A stretch of 64,000 bases of DNA, taken from Latrodectus hesperus (taxonomy: Eukaryota; Arthropoda; Arachnida; Araneae; Theridiidae). Below the pieces are notes generated by a model, which did no database searches, was not told the origin of the DNA, and saw only the letters and a program-made list of their open reading frames with translations. Shown here piece by piece: positions 13,150-27,697 of the stretch (positions are counted from its first letter, which is position 1; every line of letters begins with the position of its first letter). A program made the position numbers and the translations under genes. Location of the stretch: contig CM075853.1 in assembly GCA_037975125.1 (NCBI GenBank), positions 34,742,613-34,806,612 on the forward strand, read 5' to 3'.

Positions 13150-16100
13150 ATAAATTCATAAATCGAATTTAAATCAATACTAGCAAAATTATGGTAGAAT
13201 CAATCAATTTAAGAAATGAATAAGTATTTAATTGAAATAAAAATCTCAATACAGAACTTTTAATAAATGAATAACATAATCTGCCATTCAAAACGTCAAT
13301 GTGCCAAAGACTTGTATTCTGAAAGAATAAGAAAAGAATATAAAGTAAGAAGAGCGAACAGAATGAATTGATTCGGTGAAGGAAATGGAAAGGATAAATA
13401 AAGAAAGAACAGGATGTATTTGAATTGGAACAGGCAAAGAACATGCTCCTAAGAAAAACTGGTTTTTTGTGATCAAAGAACATGGTGTTCCCACTCAGTT
13501 AAAGAAAAGGGTGAAAAATAGCAGTCTAGTCTTTTTTACACATTTCTTAAGCGGAATCATTTCCGGTGAAATGTCGAAGAAGTAGAATGTATTTGTGCAC
13601 CAAGATGGTTTGTAATAAATATGCACTATACATATATATATTATATAATCACACATAAATAGAAATGGACAAGCTCCGAGATGACTGTGACAGTATTTTA
13701 AGAACAAGTGTCTGCAAACTATTTCATAGTTTGGACAATAACTAACATTTCACATTAAGTGAATGTAGAACCTTTTAGTCGGTAGAGTATAACACTCGTA
13801 CAATTGTAAATTAAGCTATTAAAAATGAGGGGAATTCGGTAAACAAATAACTGAGCAATTGAATCGTTTGAATGTACTTTGCTCCAGCATTATGTGTATA
13901 TTCTACGAAGACATGTAATACCTCTCCAACATTCGAAGAATAAAAATTTATTGAAATCATTAAAGTCTTTTTAATGCGACATATAGCATCAATGTGTAGA
14001 TTATTTTCATTGCATATCAGTAATATTGTTGCCTACTGCACGATTATATTTTTGTCGTACTTTCCTACTTAAAATTTCATGCCATGATTTGTAAGCAAAC
14101 TATTGAATTCAGATCCGCTGTAATGATGTGTAAAATAGAGTCGTGGCTCCCGTAAGACTAAATTTATGCATGGCAATGCAAAAGTATCTGTGGGTGAAAA
14201 GAAAATTGCAAAACTCTCATATAAGCGTATATAGTTCATTTATTTTATTACATAAGTAGACTATTACCTATTTGCGACGATAGAACTACTGGAGACAAAC
14301 CAAAACAATTTAATTTTGAATCATATTCGAATAACTAAGCAGAGTTAAGATTATTGTCTACACATTATATTAGACCACCTAGGATAAAATAAACCGATGG
14401 AAATTTTAACAAATATAGAGCCATTCAACTTAATAGTCTTTAGTTGTATTAAGTAATAAACTAGTTAAATTTAAGACATAGGAATAAATTTTTTATAAGG
14501 TCATGCAAAGGAAAAATTAAGGAAATATAACTTAAATGGGAAAAGACTATGACATACAGCAATTCATTTTATAGATTATTATTATTATATTAAATACTTT
14601 TTATATGCAAACTTAAAAATCATTTTTTTAAATTTTCGATCAAATTTAACTCGAAAATCATTCGTTTCTAAAGTCCTAATTTCAGTTGTGTTACAAAAAT
14701 AACCATAAAAAATAAAAATTAAATTCTATTACAATATATATTAATTTGGAGTTTGTTAGATGCTCAAAATAAATAACTGAATGTTATAATTTATTTATTT
14801 TTCTATTTAAATAACTTTTCATTAAGCATTTACACATTATTTAAATTATTTAAGTCTAATAGTCATTAAATTTTACATTCCAAAAAATATTAATCATAGG
14901 AATAACAATTAAATAAGTAAATGCATTTCACACAGGTAATACGCAAATGAAAAACGCATATATTTACCACGAATATGATCAAATTGCTTACAGTAAGCCA
15001 AATTAGATTTGTAATTATAATTTCATCAAACAAAGTTAATTTCTGGCAACCATCTATAGTCAATAATGTGTCTTTAATTTTTCCACCAATTTATTTCCCT
15101 TGAAAAATGTTCAAGCTTCACTGATGTTAAAGAATCATTTTATTTATGGGTCGTATTAAAATTCATTACATTAACATAATCTTAAAGAGATGGGGTTTCG
15201 TCCCTGTTTAAAGCAAATGGTTATTAAAGTTAGGCATATATTTTAAATATTACATGATGGTCAGTTAATCGAAAGATTAAAACTTTAGTTTCATTATGAC
15301 ACACGAAAATGAATATGATTTATCATGCAACTTACCGACTTAATAAAGGGCTTAAAACGGATCCAATATGAATTTATCCTCGTTATTATTCTTCCGAGAA
15401 TTAACCAAATTTTCCTATTTATGCCAAATGATATGGAAAGATTAATGCTAATACGAATGATAAGTTTGGAAAAAAATTGTCTTTATTTTAAATAATGAAT
15501 AAAAAAGACACAATGAAATTTTTATTTTTTTCAGTTTTCCTTTTCCCATCATAAAAATTCCGATGATGAAGGTATAGTGAATCTTAAAGGATTATAAAAG
15601 AAGGTTAAACAAAAAGATTAATTACTCATAGTTTAGTTAACCCAAAGGAATAACTTTTTCTATTAGAAAAAAAGAAAAAATATTGGAAGTTATCGTGCTT
15701 AATTCAAAAGTTTCATAATTTATGGAAAAAAAATAAATTAAGTAAAATTAAGATTTATCAGGAAAAAAAGAGAAAATATTTTTTACTGAATTAAATAAAT
15801 CGAGCGATGTTACTACTTTTTGGAATGAATAATGAAACCACTTTTGTTTAGCTAATTGGGATCAAAATTTGTCCGAGAGGAAATATAAAGAAAAAATGTA
15901 ATTTCTTAACTTGATGAGCAAATAATGTGAAGAATATTTTTAAATATAAAATAAAAAATTGTCATTTTATGTAATGGGTTAATTTTGCTTTTTTTAATCT
16001 CTAAGCAATGAACGGTAAATTTTGTGAGGAATTTGTAACATAAAGAGAAATGCATTTTTATGAAAATTAATGACATTATTTTGATTAGAAGTCGACATCT

Positions 16101-16356
16101 GAAGTTTTTATAAATTTAGTGAAATTAAGAAAGCAATCATCATCCAATATTAATTGTTAGAATAATATCATACTCATTTACCATGAACTTTCAACAGAGT
16201 TTTTACAAAAACAATAACTTTTTATGAAGAAAAAATGTACTTTTCATAAACTATCTTACAATTTTTTTAATACACATCATTAAGTAATAATTTTTAATTA
16301 CAAGCATGTTTAATAATATTTTAGAGGAATGTTCTACTTTTGAAAATCAAATATTA
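13150..16356. other. AT-rich stretch with scattered complex patches, no gene seen
   Basis: The minus-strand frames at 13169-13707 encode F, I, S and C-rich peptides without domains and are judged chance. Patches at about 13280-13720, 13860-14300 and 15130-15470 are less monotonous. None shows coding periodicity, repeat termini or RNA-like structure that I can defend. Confidence 0.45.
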
Positions 16357-16358
16357 TA

Positions 16359-17934
16359 TAGGGTGTCACACAAAACGACTGCATAAACTTTGCACAGCTA
16401 GATTTCTCGTTGGAAGTATATAAAAACTGCCCAAAGAAGCGTTCCAATACGATCCGTAGTTAACGATAAAAATACGAAAAACAAAGTATGACGTCACTGC
16501 CAATGCAAGAAAAAACACTTTATTGGAAATATCAACAACAGTATTTGCACATCTATCCAGACGATAATGTTTAAAACATTCTCCGAACATATCGCATCAT
16601 TAATGCGCATGCCATGGAATGACGTTAAGCCGCCGTTGAACTGGTATTTAAAAGGCAGCATCTTACAGCTACCGGTAGTAGCTTTGGTATGGTGTCCATG
16701 TATTTCGTTCGTGACTTCCGCTACATGTACTTGATGTAAGGCCAATGTAATAGAAATGCCTTACGTACTGCTAGGGAGTATGCCTATCGATATCCGTCCC
16801 GCCGTCTTCCCGATGTCAACGTCATCCTTAGGCTGGACGACAAACTGCCTATAGCCAATCTTTTCGATCGGAGACCGCGGAGTGGGATGTCGGTAGCACA
16901 GGCGGATGCAATACTGCAGTGGGAAGAAGAGACGACGTGATAAGTAAACGCGCATTAGCCTGTGCGATAACTTCGAGTAAAAGTACTGTGCACAAGCTTT
17001 TACGGTCTGAGAGCCTACACTCATTTCTATACACAACCGTGCAAGCTCTGAAACCAGATCTTGCACGGTTGTGATGACTTTTAGAAACGCGTGGCCATCT
17101 GTGAATGGCTGTTGCAGCAACAAAACACAGATAATGGTTTCATTGCACATATCCTGTGCACTGATGAATGATGTTTCACCCGTGATGGGGTATTCAACCA
17201 TCACAACAGCCATATGTGGTCCCAAGTCAATCCGCATGCAATCCGGATACAGAAACATCAGGAACGTTAGTCTCTTCACGTGTGGGCCGGCATACTCGGG
17301 GATCACCTGCTTGGACCATATCTGTTGCCTGAACGACTCTCGGGATAGTCGTACTTGATGTTCTCAATGAGGTTTTAACCAAGTTAATCTTTGAAATATC
17401 ATTAGCGGTAATATAGGGACTTTGGTTCCAGTATGATGGGGCTACGATACGTTTCTGTGCTCTTGTACGTGGTTGACTAGATATGGATTACCCCGGCCGC
17501 TGCATGAGACGTGGGGGTCCGGTTCTATGGCCGCCCCGTTCACCAGATTTTACACCTTTGGATTTATTCCTATGGGGAAATCTCAAGGAAGTAGTGTATC
17601 GAGACATAACGGCAACACCAAAGGACTTAGTTGCTCGTCTGAATGCTGCTTGTACTTCGGTGGACATCTGATGCTGCAACGTGTGATGACAGCTATTCCA
17701 CGGCGTGCTCAAGCCTACCTCGACATGTACGGTGGACACTTTGAACATCTTTTTTAAATTGTGCACATACTGCTGTTCATTAAAGTGTTTTTCTTGCACC
17801 GGCGGTGGCGTCATACTTTGTTTTTCGTACTTTTCACGTGGATCGTACAAGAACACTTCTTTGGGCAGTTTTGATTTACTCCCAACGAGAAATCTAGCTG
17901 AACAAAGTTTATGTGATCGTTTTGGGACACTCTG
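16359..17934 (+). mobile_element. DD41D Tc1/mariner-superfamily element, complete ends, inactive
   Basis: A 1576-bp element flanked by TA dinucleotides at 16357-16358 and 17935-17936. Its long terminal inverted repeats are about 180 bp. The left arm begins at 16359 and continues to about 16553. The right arm runs from about 17757 to 17934, starting right after the transposase stop. Matching arm blocks include AAACTTTG, AGCTAGATTTCTCGTTGG, AAACTGCCCAAAGAAG and GAAAAACAAAGTATGACG. The first base of the left end differs from the right (T against C). A plus-strand transposase pseudogene fills the centre. The right end abuts a (TA)n tract, so insertion was probably into TA-rich DNA. Family placement as Visitor-like DD41D is from the catalytic spacing and recalled nomenclature. 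Confidence 0.85.
16698..17757 (+). pseudogene. DD41D transposase pseudogene
   Basis: Degenerate transposase of the IS630/Tc1/mariner superfamily, which in intact form cuts and pastes its own element at TA sites. A likely start is ATG 16698, followed by MYFVRDFRYMYLM and then an in-frame stop. A helix-turn-helix-like segment reads ALRTAREYAYRYPSRRLPD. A second one reads TVHKLLRSESLHSF at about 17000. Of the catalytic triad, the first Asp (TDE, 17163) is followed directly by a stop. The second Asp is in WFQYDGAT (17435) and the third in PRSPDFTPLD; the last two share a frame with 41 residues between them. The C-terminus reads IPRRAQAYLDMYGGHF before a TAA at 17755-17757. Several stops and frameshifts leave it non-functional. 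The 181-codon open frame at 16761-17306 on the minus strand is antisense to it and not a gene. Confidence 0.85.
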
Positions 17935-17936
17935 TA

Positions 17937-18063
<127 letters not shown>

Positions 18064-18303
18064 AAAATATCATTTTCTTTGCGGCCAGTAAAAGTGTAAG
18101 TCAGAAATTTGATTTATACATTACTTCTCTTTAATACAACAGAAAATAAATATTTATGGCAAACTTATTTTAAAAACAATTTTGAGTAAATTTAAGCTTG
18201 TTTTATGAACTTCAATTGTAGAGAAAATCAAGAGTTCTTGAGATAATGTTTGGGATATGGTAGTAATTTCAACCATACACAATCCGAAATGGAAGCAAAG
18301 TTG

Positions 18304-18653
18304 CAGATAATTATATAGGATTTCTTTTCTAGGTTGGAAAATAACCTTTTAAGTTCTTATTTGCTCTAGATTTTTAATATTACAAATAAAAATTTGGTTT
18401 TTCCGATTATAATATAATGCTCAACTCACCATATTCTCATTATATTTGCTAATTCTACTTTGAAAATACTGAAGAAGAGATTTAGAGAATTATATAAAAT
18501 TCATTTTCTAGGCTGGAAAATAACCATTAAGTTCTTATTTGCTCTAGATTTTTGGTATTACAAATATAAATTTGATTTCCAATTATAATATTTTTCTCAA
18601 CTCACCATATTCTCTTTGCGTTTGCCAATTCTACTTTGAAAATACCGACTTTC
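18304..18653. repeat. Diverged tandem duplication, period about 179 bp
   Basis: Two adjacent copies, about 18304-18475 and 18484-18653. Shared blocks include GGAAAATAACC, AGTTCTTATTTGCTCTAGAT, CTCAACTCACCATATTCTC and CCAATTCTACTTTGAAAATA (first copy with small changes). GGTTGGAAAA at 18332 aligns with GGCTGGAAAA at 18511. The copies differ by many substitutions and small indels, so the duplication is not recent. No open frame is maintained. Confidence 0.85.
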
Positions 18654-18919
18654 AAGTACTACTGAGAGAATCCGTTACTAATTATTTGTGGAGAACAACT
18701 AATGCAACCCTTTCACTTTCTCAGAAATTTCCCGTTTGATCACGGAGGGAATTTGGTTCTATTCGAAGAACCCGAAGCTTTAAATTCGATATTCGTTTCA
18801 GTAAGAATACATGGTTGCAGCTCTCTCCTGCATCTGACAGAAACTTATTCAGATTTCAAATAATTAATCGCGTTATTCTATTCGATTTCAATATGCATTT
18901 ACTTTAATGTTTTCTTGCA

Positions 18920-21812
<2,893 letters not shown>

Positions 21813-21924
21813 AAAAATCAATTTCAACGTATTCCCTGAAAAAAAGTAGAGATAGCTACACCTAAAATAAAAATTAATTTCAACTTATTCCATGAAAAAA
21901 GGTAGAGATAGCCACACTTAAAAG
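21813..21924. repeat. Tandem duplication of a 56-bp unit
   Basis: Copy 1 is at 21813-21868 and copy 2 at 21869-21924. They share AATTTCAAC, GAAAAAA, GTAGAGATAG and CACACCTAAAA/CACACTTAAAA blocks, with a handful of substitutions between copies. Confidence 0.85.
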
Positions 21925-23060
21925 GCATCTAAATCAAACAATTCTACTGCAAGTTCCTCTTATATACTAATTATATTTACATTTTACTACCAAGGGAATA
22001 TTTCTTATAATGCCTCGGGAAAAAGAAGAAATGCTTAAAAATCGAGTTGTAAGCAACAAGAATTGCGATTTATAAAATTGCCTGCCAAATAAGAAATAGA
22101 TGGGTTCAGAATATATGGATAGCCATGCTGGACTATCACTATCAACTAGTTTGAGATTGAACAGTCACATTATATGTCCTTAATTAGAACTATGTCGTTT
22201 GTAAGACAACAACAATCTATACGAACAATTCAATTTCATTTACAACTGCATAAGCGATTCGTTCTTTGACCGAAGATTAGAATGGAATTCTTCCAGCATC
22301 ATGGATAGCGCATCTGAATTAGGGTATCACATGAAATTTTGTTTTCACACCAATGTAGATGCTGCCTACAACATCATGATGCTAGTTCAAATATTGGCGG
22401 TATCGTGGAAAACGCAAATTGGAAGCGTGTACTCGATATTGTCATATTGGTACATCACCTGGAATAAGAGCTTGGCGAGTCAACTGATATAGGTCCCGGT
22501 CATTTTTGTTTACAATGATGATACTTAGAACAGGGGTCTTGATATAATTTCTATCGTATTAAGATTTGAAATTCTACTTTTTCTTCGACGGAAAAATATG
22601 TTCATGTAAAAAACTCGATCGCAAATTGCTGGTGTACAGATGTTCTTTGACGCGGAAAATGCCATGATACTTTTTGGCCAGTGTGTTTTCCATATCCCTG
22701 ACCATAAAAAAAAAAAAAATTATATTCGATATTTGCCACTTGAGCGCCTCGTTACTATATTCTAAACACTACGGTCGATGGATTGTGACATTGGCGTGCA
22801 CTTTACATCTTCTACCTGATGTCATAGTTCATTGACATTGGAAAATTGATGAGTTATTACATAGCTTGTATTATTACATGCTATCAAGTCTCTTTTTGAC
22901 ACATTAACCAGGCTTATAACTATTGTTAATGCTGCCAGATATGGTTGTTCTGGGTGTTCAGTTTTCTTGAATGTTCAGTCATTTGGTATTTCTAGTAACA
23001 TATATTTATTCAATAAACATTTCTATATTCTTTATATGTGTAAAAATTTTAATAGCTAAA
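21925..23060. other. Unidentified complex patch, possible decayed retroelement
   Basis: Noticeably less AT-monotonous than the flanks, with short broken frames such as 22301-22492 that match no family I know. Near the right side, TGTTCAGTC (an initiator-like CAGT) at about 22973-22981 is followed by AATAAAC at about 23011. That order resembles the R region of an LTR or an mRNA 3' end. I could not define LTR borders, a target duplication or any pol motif, so an old solo LTR or 3' retrocopy is only a guess. Confidence 0.25.
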
Positions 23061-25534
23061 ATGCATTTTATCTATTTCTGCAACACTTATTTTTTTAATT
23101 ATTTGGAAGCAAATGCTTCGCATTGAGGTATATGTATAATTAGAGAGGATAGATTAATGCAAAAAGAACAAACATGGTAAAAACGGTGTTCCATAAAAAT
23201 TGTATAAAAATATCAAAGCTTCTATTGCATATATTATCCTCAGCAGAACAAGATTATACATTTTCAAATTCTTATACAGAACATTAGTCTATAGAAATAT
23301 TTATAATTTATTTAAATATGCAAAAAGACATTTGAATAATAGCATACAATATTAAAAGTTTTATTAATAATTTTCTGTATTATAATAATAAAACTATCAC
23401 AAAACTTTCTTTGAACATATTTCGAACTAATATATCCAATATATAAAAATAAACCATGAAACTCATGCAATGACTTATTAAGTTATTGTACACGTGCTTA
23501 GGTAATAAATATTTATAATGTATGCAAATCGAAACAAAGTTCTTTATATTTTTATACAAAATAATGTTTTCTATTACTTTTCTTTACAAAAGTCATAAAT
23601 TCTAATAATAATTGTTTTGATAGATTTGTAAACATAAATTAAGTAAATTTAAACTGTAATTAATATATCCACGGATAAAGTTTGATTTAAAAACAAGTAT
23701 TCAATAAAATTCTGACATAGAAATATGAAAAATAAAAAGGAAATGTATTTTTCTGGAAACTATGTGTGTGTGTGTGTGTGTTTATATGTATGGGCGATTC
23801 TTGAGTCATTACAAGTTTGAGTACTGAAAATATTAATAAGAGATTATTAACTCAAAAATTAAATTAAATTTTTAATATAATAATAAGAATATGTTTTACA
23901 TTTGATATTTTATTTCTCTTCTTCAAGACTAACATGACAATTGAACGAAATATCAGTATTATTTTCTGTTTGTTTCAGCAGTGCATAAAAACCTTTACCA
24001 ACATGATTAAAATTGTATTCATTTTTTGCTGAATGTCTTTAATAACTGTATTTTTCCTTATTCAATTCAATTTAATCTAAAAGTATATTTTTTGACAAAA
24101 ATAAATTATTTAATATATTTCTTATTAAATTATTAGAAGTTCTGTTAAAAATACATTTAATTTAGATACAAGTAACCTAAATATTTATTTAATGTTATAC
24201 ATTATAATAACTTTTAAAACAAATAATAAAGAAGTAGAAATTAATTTTAATTTCGACTAGATAATGCTCCCAGGCAAATTGTTAATCACAATTTATTCTT
24301 TTCAAATAAAATAATCATTTCCAACTATATAGATCTTATTGTTTCATTGAGATGAAACAGAAAATTAAATTTTCGCTTCTGCTAGAGCATAAAATAAATT
24401 TATTAATAATATGTAGTTTTCCAATATAATTAAGTTTGCACGTTTTTCCTCCTCTTATACAACAATAAGAAGATGCACTGTTTGAAGGGTAAATAAATTT
24501 CAATGCAATCTCGCATCCATTTTATGTAAGTAATGAAATACAAAAATAATAATTCCCAAGGATTTGAAAATGTCAAATGTTTCGCAAGCTTTTCTTTTCT
24601 TATACAGATGTTTACTTTATCTATGATTGTTTCGTAAATTCCTTATTTCTTGCATTTTTCCAATATAAATAAATTGGATTCGACTAAATTGAAGACTTAA
24701 GAAAGTATTCACTATAAATGTTCAGCATATTTTTGGTATAAGAAATGGTTAAATTGTGAAAAATTAACTGGACATTTTTCTTTGAAAATTTATGTTAGGA
24801 GTAAAATGGTTTTAACTGCATGCATAATAGATATGAATGATTTAACGCTGAAATAAATATGCTTTGCTTTTAATAAAAATTTTATAAAATAAATGTTACT
24901 AGACCAAGTTAACCAGTTGAAATTAGCTTTAAGACAAGATAAATTATTACAACATTAAACAAAGGAATTACTTGTTTTCTAGCAAATTAAACTGTGTTAA
25001 TGGGTATAGTTAAGAATAAAGAATATTTCTTAATTTAAATCAGAATAAGAAATTTCAGAATTTATAAGCCTTAAAAAATATGAGTAAGCATTGCGATGAT
25101 TCTATGTTTCTTTGATCTGCGTGGGTGTAAGATCTTTAAAAATCATCTGTGAATACCTGTTATTTACAATTTAGATAAAGTAAAGAAAGATTCTTCAGAA
25201 AAGTATTAAAAATTATGATTATTTACATCTATTGAACCTTAAAAACTGCAATAGAAGTTAAAATTTAGAAACAAAACGAGCAATTTTAACATCATGGAAG
25301 AAACAATTTATGATAAAGTGGCAGGCTATAATACATACAATTAGAAAGAAGAATCATAATTTTCATCCAATAATATATTTAAGCGCCATTTGTTCCGATA
25401 AATTGAAATTATATTTATGATCACACATAATTCCTAGAACAAATTATTGACAGAATTTCCCAGAAGAAAGGTACAATATTAAAAGTGAATTTAATATTTA
25501 AAGTAAAATTTGAAATTGTAAATATTATTGGTAA
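23061..25534. other. AT-rich stretch, no gene seen
   Basis: AT-rich DNA up to the TA target duplication of the Tc1-type element. It holds one short (TG)n run, listed separately, and no open frame of note. Confidence 0.55.
23762..23781. repeat. Short (TG)n microsatellite
   Basis: About nine TG dinucleotides in a row. Confidence 0.9.
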
Positions 25535-25536
25535 TA

Positions 25537-26877
25537 CACTGCTGGAAAATTGCTAAGGACGGATAACACTATCATCCATAGCAACCACAAAATGAAAGGA
25601 AGCAAAATGGGGAAAATTAGAATAAGTGCGGGATATAGTAAGAAGAAGTATGCGTATGCAAATTTTTTTCCACGTCTGTTCATCACGTGATAGCGTTCAT
25701 AAGAGCTTTAAAGGTTTTGACGCGTGTGGACAGTTGTTGTTTCAAGTCAAAGTTTTACAGAAAATATTTAATAGACGAAATTGAAATTTTTGGCATGTCT
25801 TCCCGACATCATTTAGATTATTTTAATGCTGGCCGAATTATTGGAAAGATCGAAGAAGGGCGAAAAACAATAGATGTTGCCTTCGCTCACGGCGTTGTTT
25901 CACGGCTGTGGAAGTCATTTAAAACTACTGGAATGTGACTGCGCAGACCTGTTTTGTGTGTCCCATTGACCAGACAGCACCGTACTGCCCATTTGCAATG
26001 GTGTCGTGAGCATCGCAATTGGGCTGAACAGGACTGGGCATGCGTACTATTCTCTGATGAAAGTAGGTACAGTCTGTCATCGGATTGTAGACGCTACCTG
26101 ATCTGGCGAGAGAGTGGTACTGCTTATCGTCCAGAAAATATCCAGGAAAGGGAACGATATCCAACATGCAGTGTCATGGTGTGGGCCGGCATCATGATCA
26201 ATGGCTGCAAGCCTCTATATGTGGTTGCGAAGGGGACTATGACGGCCCAACGATACATTAATGAAGTTCTTCTTCCTCATGTTCGTCTTTTCCGTGGTGT
26301 TGTCGGTGATAAATTTGTTTTTATGGACGACAACGCAACATGTCATCGAACACTCGTTGTTCCGGATTGTCTAGACAGCGAGGGTATTCGACACCTCATA
26401 TGGCCATCACGTTCTCCAGATCTAAATCCAATTGAAAATATGTGGGATGATTTGGGGAGGCAAGTTGCTGGTCGAAACTACCCTCCGACAAACAAGAACA
26501 CCCTCATCCGTGCACTCCCAGAGGAATGGGATAAATTGCCTCATCAGCTGCTGGATAATGTTGTGCAAAAAATGATACGACGTGTGGAATGTTGCATCAC
26601 ACTCCACGGTGGACATATCCCGTACTGATACCTTTTATCAAGGTTCCTGCTGACTTTTAGATGCATTGTTCCATTTTTCCTTATGCAGCATCAAATGAAC
26701 ATTTTTTTTTAATTTCAGATGTTTCACAGCTTTTGTAATTTCCAGAAAAATAAATATTCTTTATTCTAATGTCTGAATAGTGTGGCAACTATATTTTATC
26801 CTACTAGACCTCATGTCTCGCTTAATGTTATGCTACATTGCAATTTGTGATCTGTCCTTAGCAATTGTCCAGCAGTG
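25537..26877 (+). mobile_element. Tc1-type DD34E transposon, internally deleted, near-intact ends
   Basis: A 1341-bp element flanked by TA at 25535-25536 and 26878-26879. The terminal inverted repeats are about 29 bp: CACTGCTGGAAAATTGCTAA on the left against CACTGCTGGACAATTGCTAA on the inverted right, continuing with AGGAC. Only about two substitutions separate the arms, so this is probably the youngest transposon in the window. It carries one transposase pseudogene on the plus strand. TIRs and TA duplications suggest it could be mobilised in trans if a related active transposase exists, which cannot be judged here. Confidence 0.93.
25795..26628 (+). pseudogene. Tc1-type transposase with internal deletion and one stop
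   Basis: The probable start is ATG 25795 (MSSRHHLDYFNAGRIIGKIE), giving the first helix-turn-helix of the DNA-binding domain. The frame reaches a TGA at 25936-25938 after about 47 codons. It then resumes in the same frame with LRRPVLCVPLT and runs open to the stop at 26626-26628. The catalytic part is uninterrupted. The first Asp is in LFSDESR (26056), the second in FMDDNATCH (26329), and Glu is in SPDLNPIENMW (26434), with 34 residues between the last two. The C-terminus GGHIPY is complete. The total of about 276 codons compares with the roughly 340 usual for Tc1. About 60-70 codons, covering the rest of the DNA-binding domain, are therefore missing at the junction where the TGA sits. Confidence 0.9.
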
Positions 26878-26879
26878 TA

Positions 26880-27314
26880 GTTACGTTTAACTTTATTTTA
26901 TTTCTGGAAAAAAAGAAAAAATGATAAAATAGCAGTTTCTACAAAAATATTGTAAACACAGGTAATACAATATAACAATGTTTCATAACTATACTATAAT
27001 TTAATGAATTTGAATCTGTAAATACAATTGAGTATACACCGAAAATAGTTACAAGCAGCGGTATTTAAAAAACAACTTTTGTGGATAAAAATTTCTTTGG
27101 CTCAAATTAAATATAAAAACACTGAAAGTATTGTTAAATGATATAAATTCAGTGCATCTATGGAACTGATGTCTGCAAGATATGGTTTATTTCTTTTGAG
27201 TAAAGAAAATGCTTACATTTTAAATTCACGATTAATTTACTGAACTCATTTCATTATTCACTGATGGACTCATCTTTCTGCATGGAAATATCGCATATCA
27301 TTTCTAGAATTTTT
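26880..27314. other. AT-rich spacer, no gene seen
   Basis: AT-rich DNA between the Tc1-type element and the SINE-like insertion, with nothing recognisable in it. Confidence 0.55.
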
Positions 27315-27697
27315 TGGGCCGTGGTAGCATAATGTTTCGGGCATTGGCCTTCCGTCCGGAAGAAAGGAACTCGACTCCCAATGCCGCCAAAGACCCATCG
27401 AGAACATGCGATAACCGTGCTCTTGAAATCTGTGGAATCGAAAGTCTTCTGGTCGGTCGTTGAGCAGTTACCCTGTGTTTAACTATCTGGAGAAAAATTT
27501 TCCCCCTCCAGACCAATGCCGAAATTTAGAGAGTGGATCCTCTGGTGGTGCCATCTATTGGAATTATTTCTAGCAAAGTCATACTTTCACCTTCGTGGTG
27601 CTCTAATTAAATGAAAGACGCACCTCCCTGACTTAAATTCGCATAGCTATTTACATAGCGAGCTTGGCTTGTCCTAATGTCATAGGTAACAGCAATA
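27315..27697 (+). mobile_element. tRNA-derived SINE-like repeat (type B)
   Basis: A GC-richer segment starts GGGCCGTGGTAGC at 27316 and has a tRNA-like head. The A-box-like sequence is TGGTAGCATAATG at 27322 and the B-box-like sequence is GGAACTCGACTCCC at 27366-27379. A non-tRNA body follows, ending near CATAGGTAACAGC at about 27693. The spacing suits an internal RNA polymerase III promoter. It would not fold as a functional tRNA, so it is read as a SINE head. No target duplication was found and the 3' border is uncertain. The minus-strand frame at 27304-27516 is a shadow. Confidence 0.65.

Noticed and set aside
16761..17306. 181-codon open frame on the minus strand
   Set aside because: It is antisense to the DD41D transposase, whose plus-strand motifs (TDE, FTRDGVFN, NSHMW) are clear. 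No domain is seen in the antisense peptide.
18304..18653. CRISPR-like or satellite array
   Set aside because: Only two diverged copies in direct contact, with no regular repeat-spacer structure, in a eukaryotic setting.
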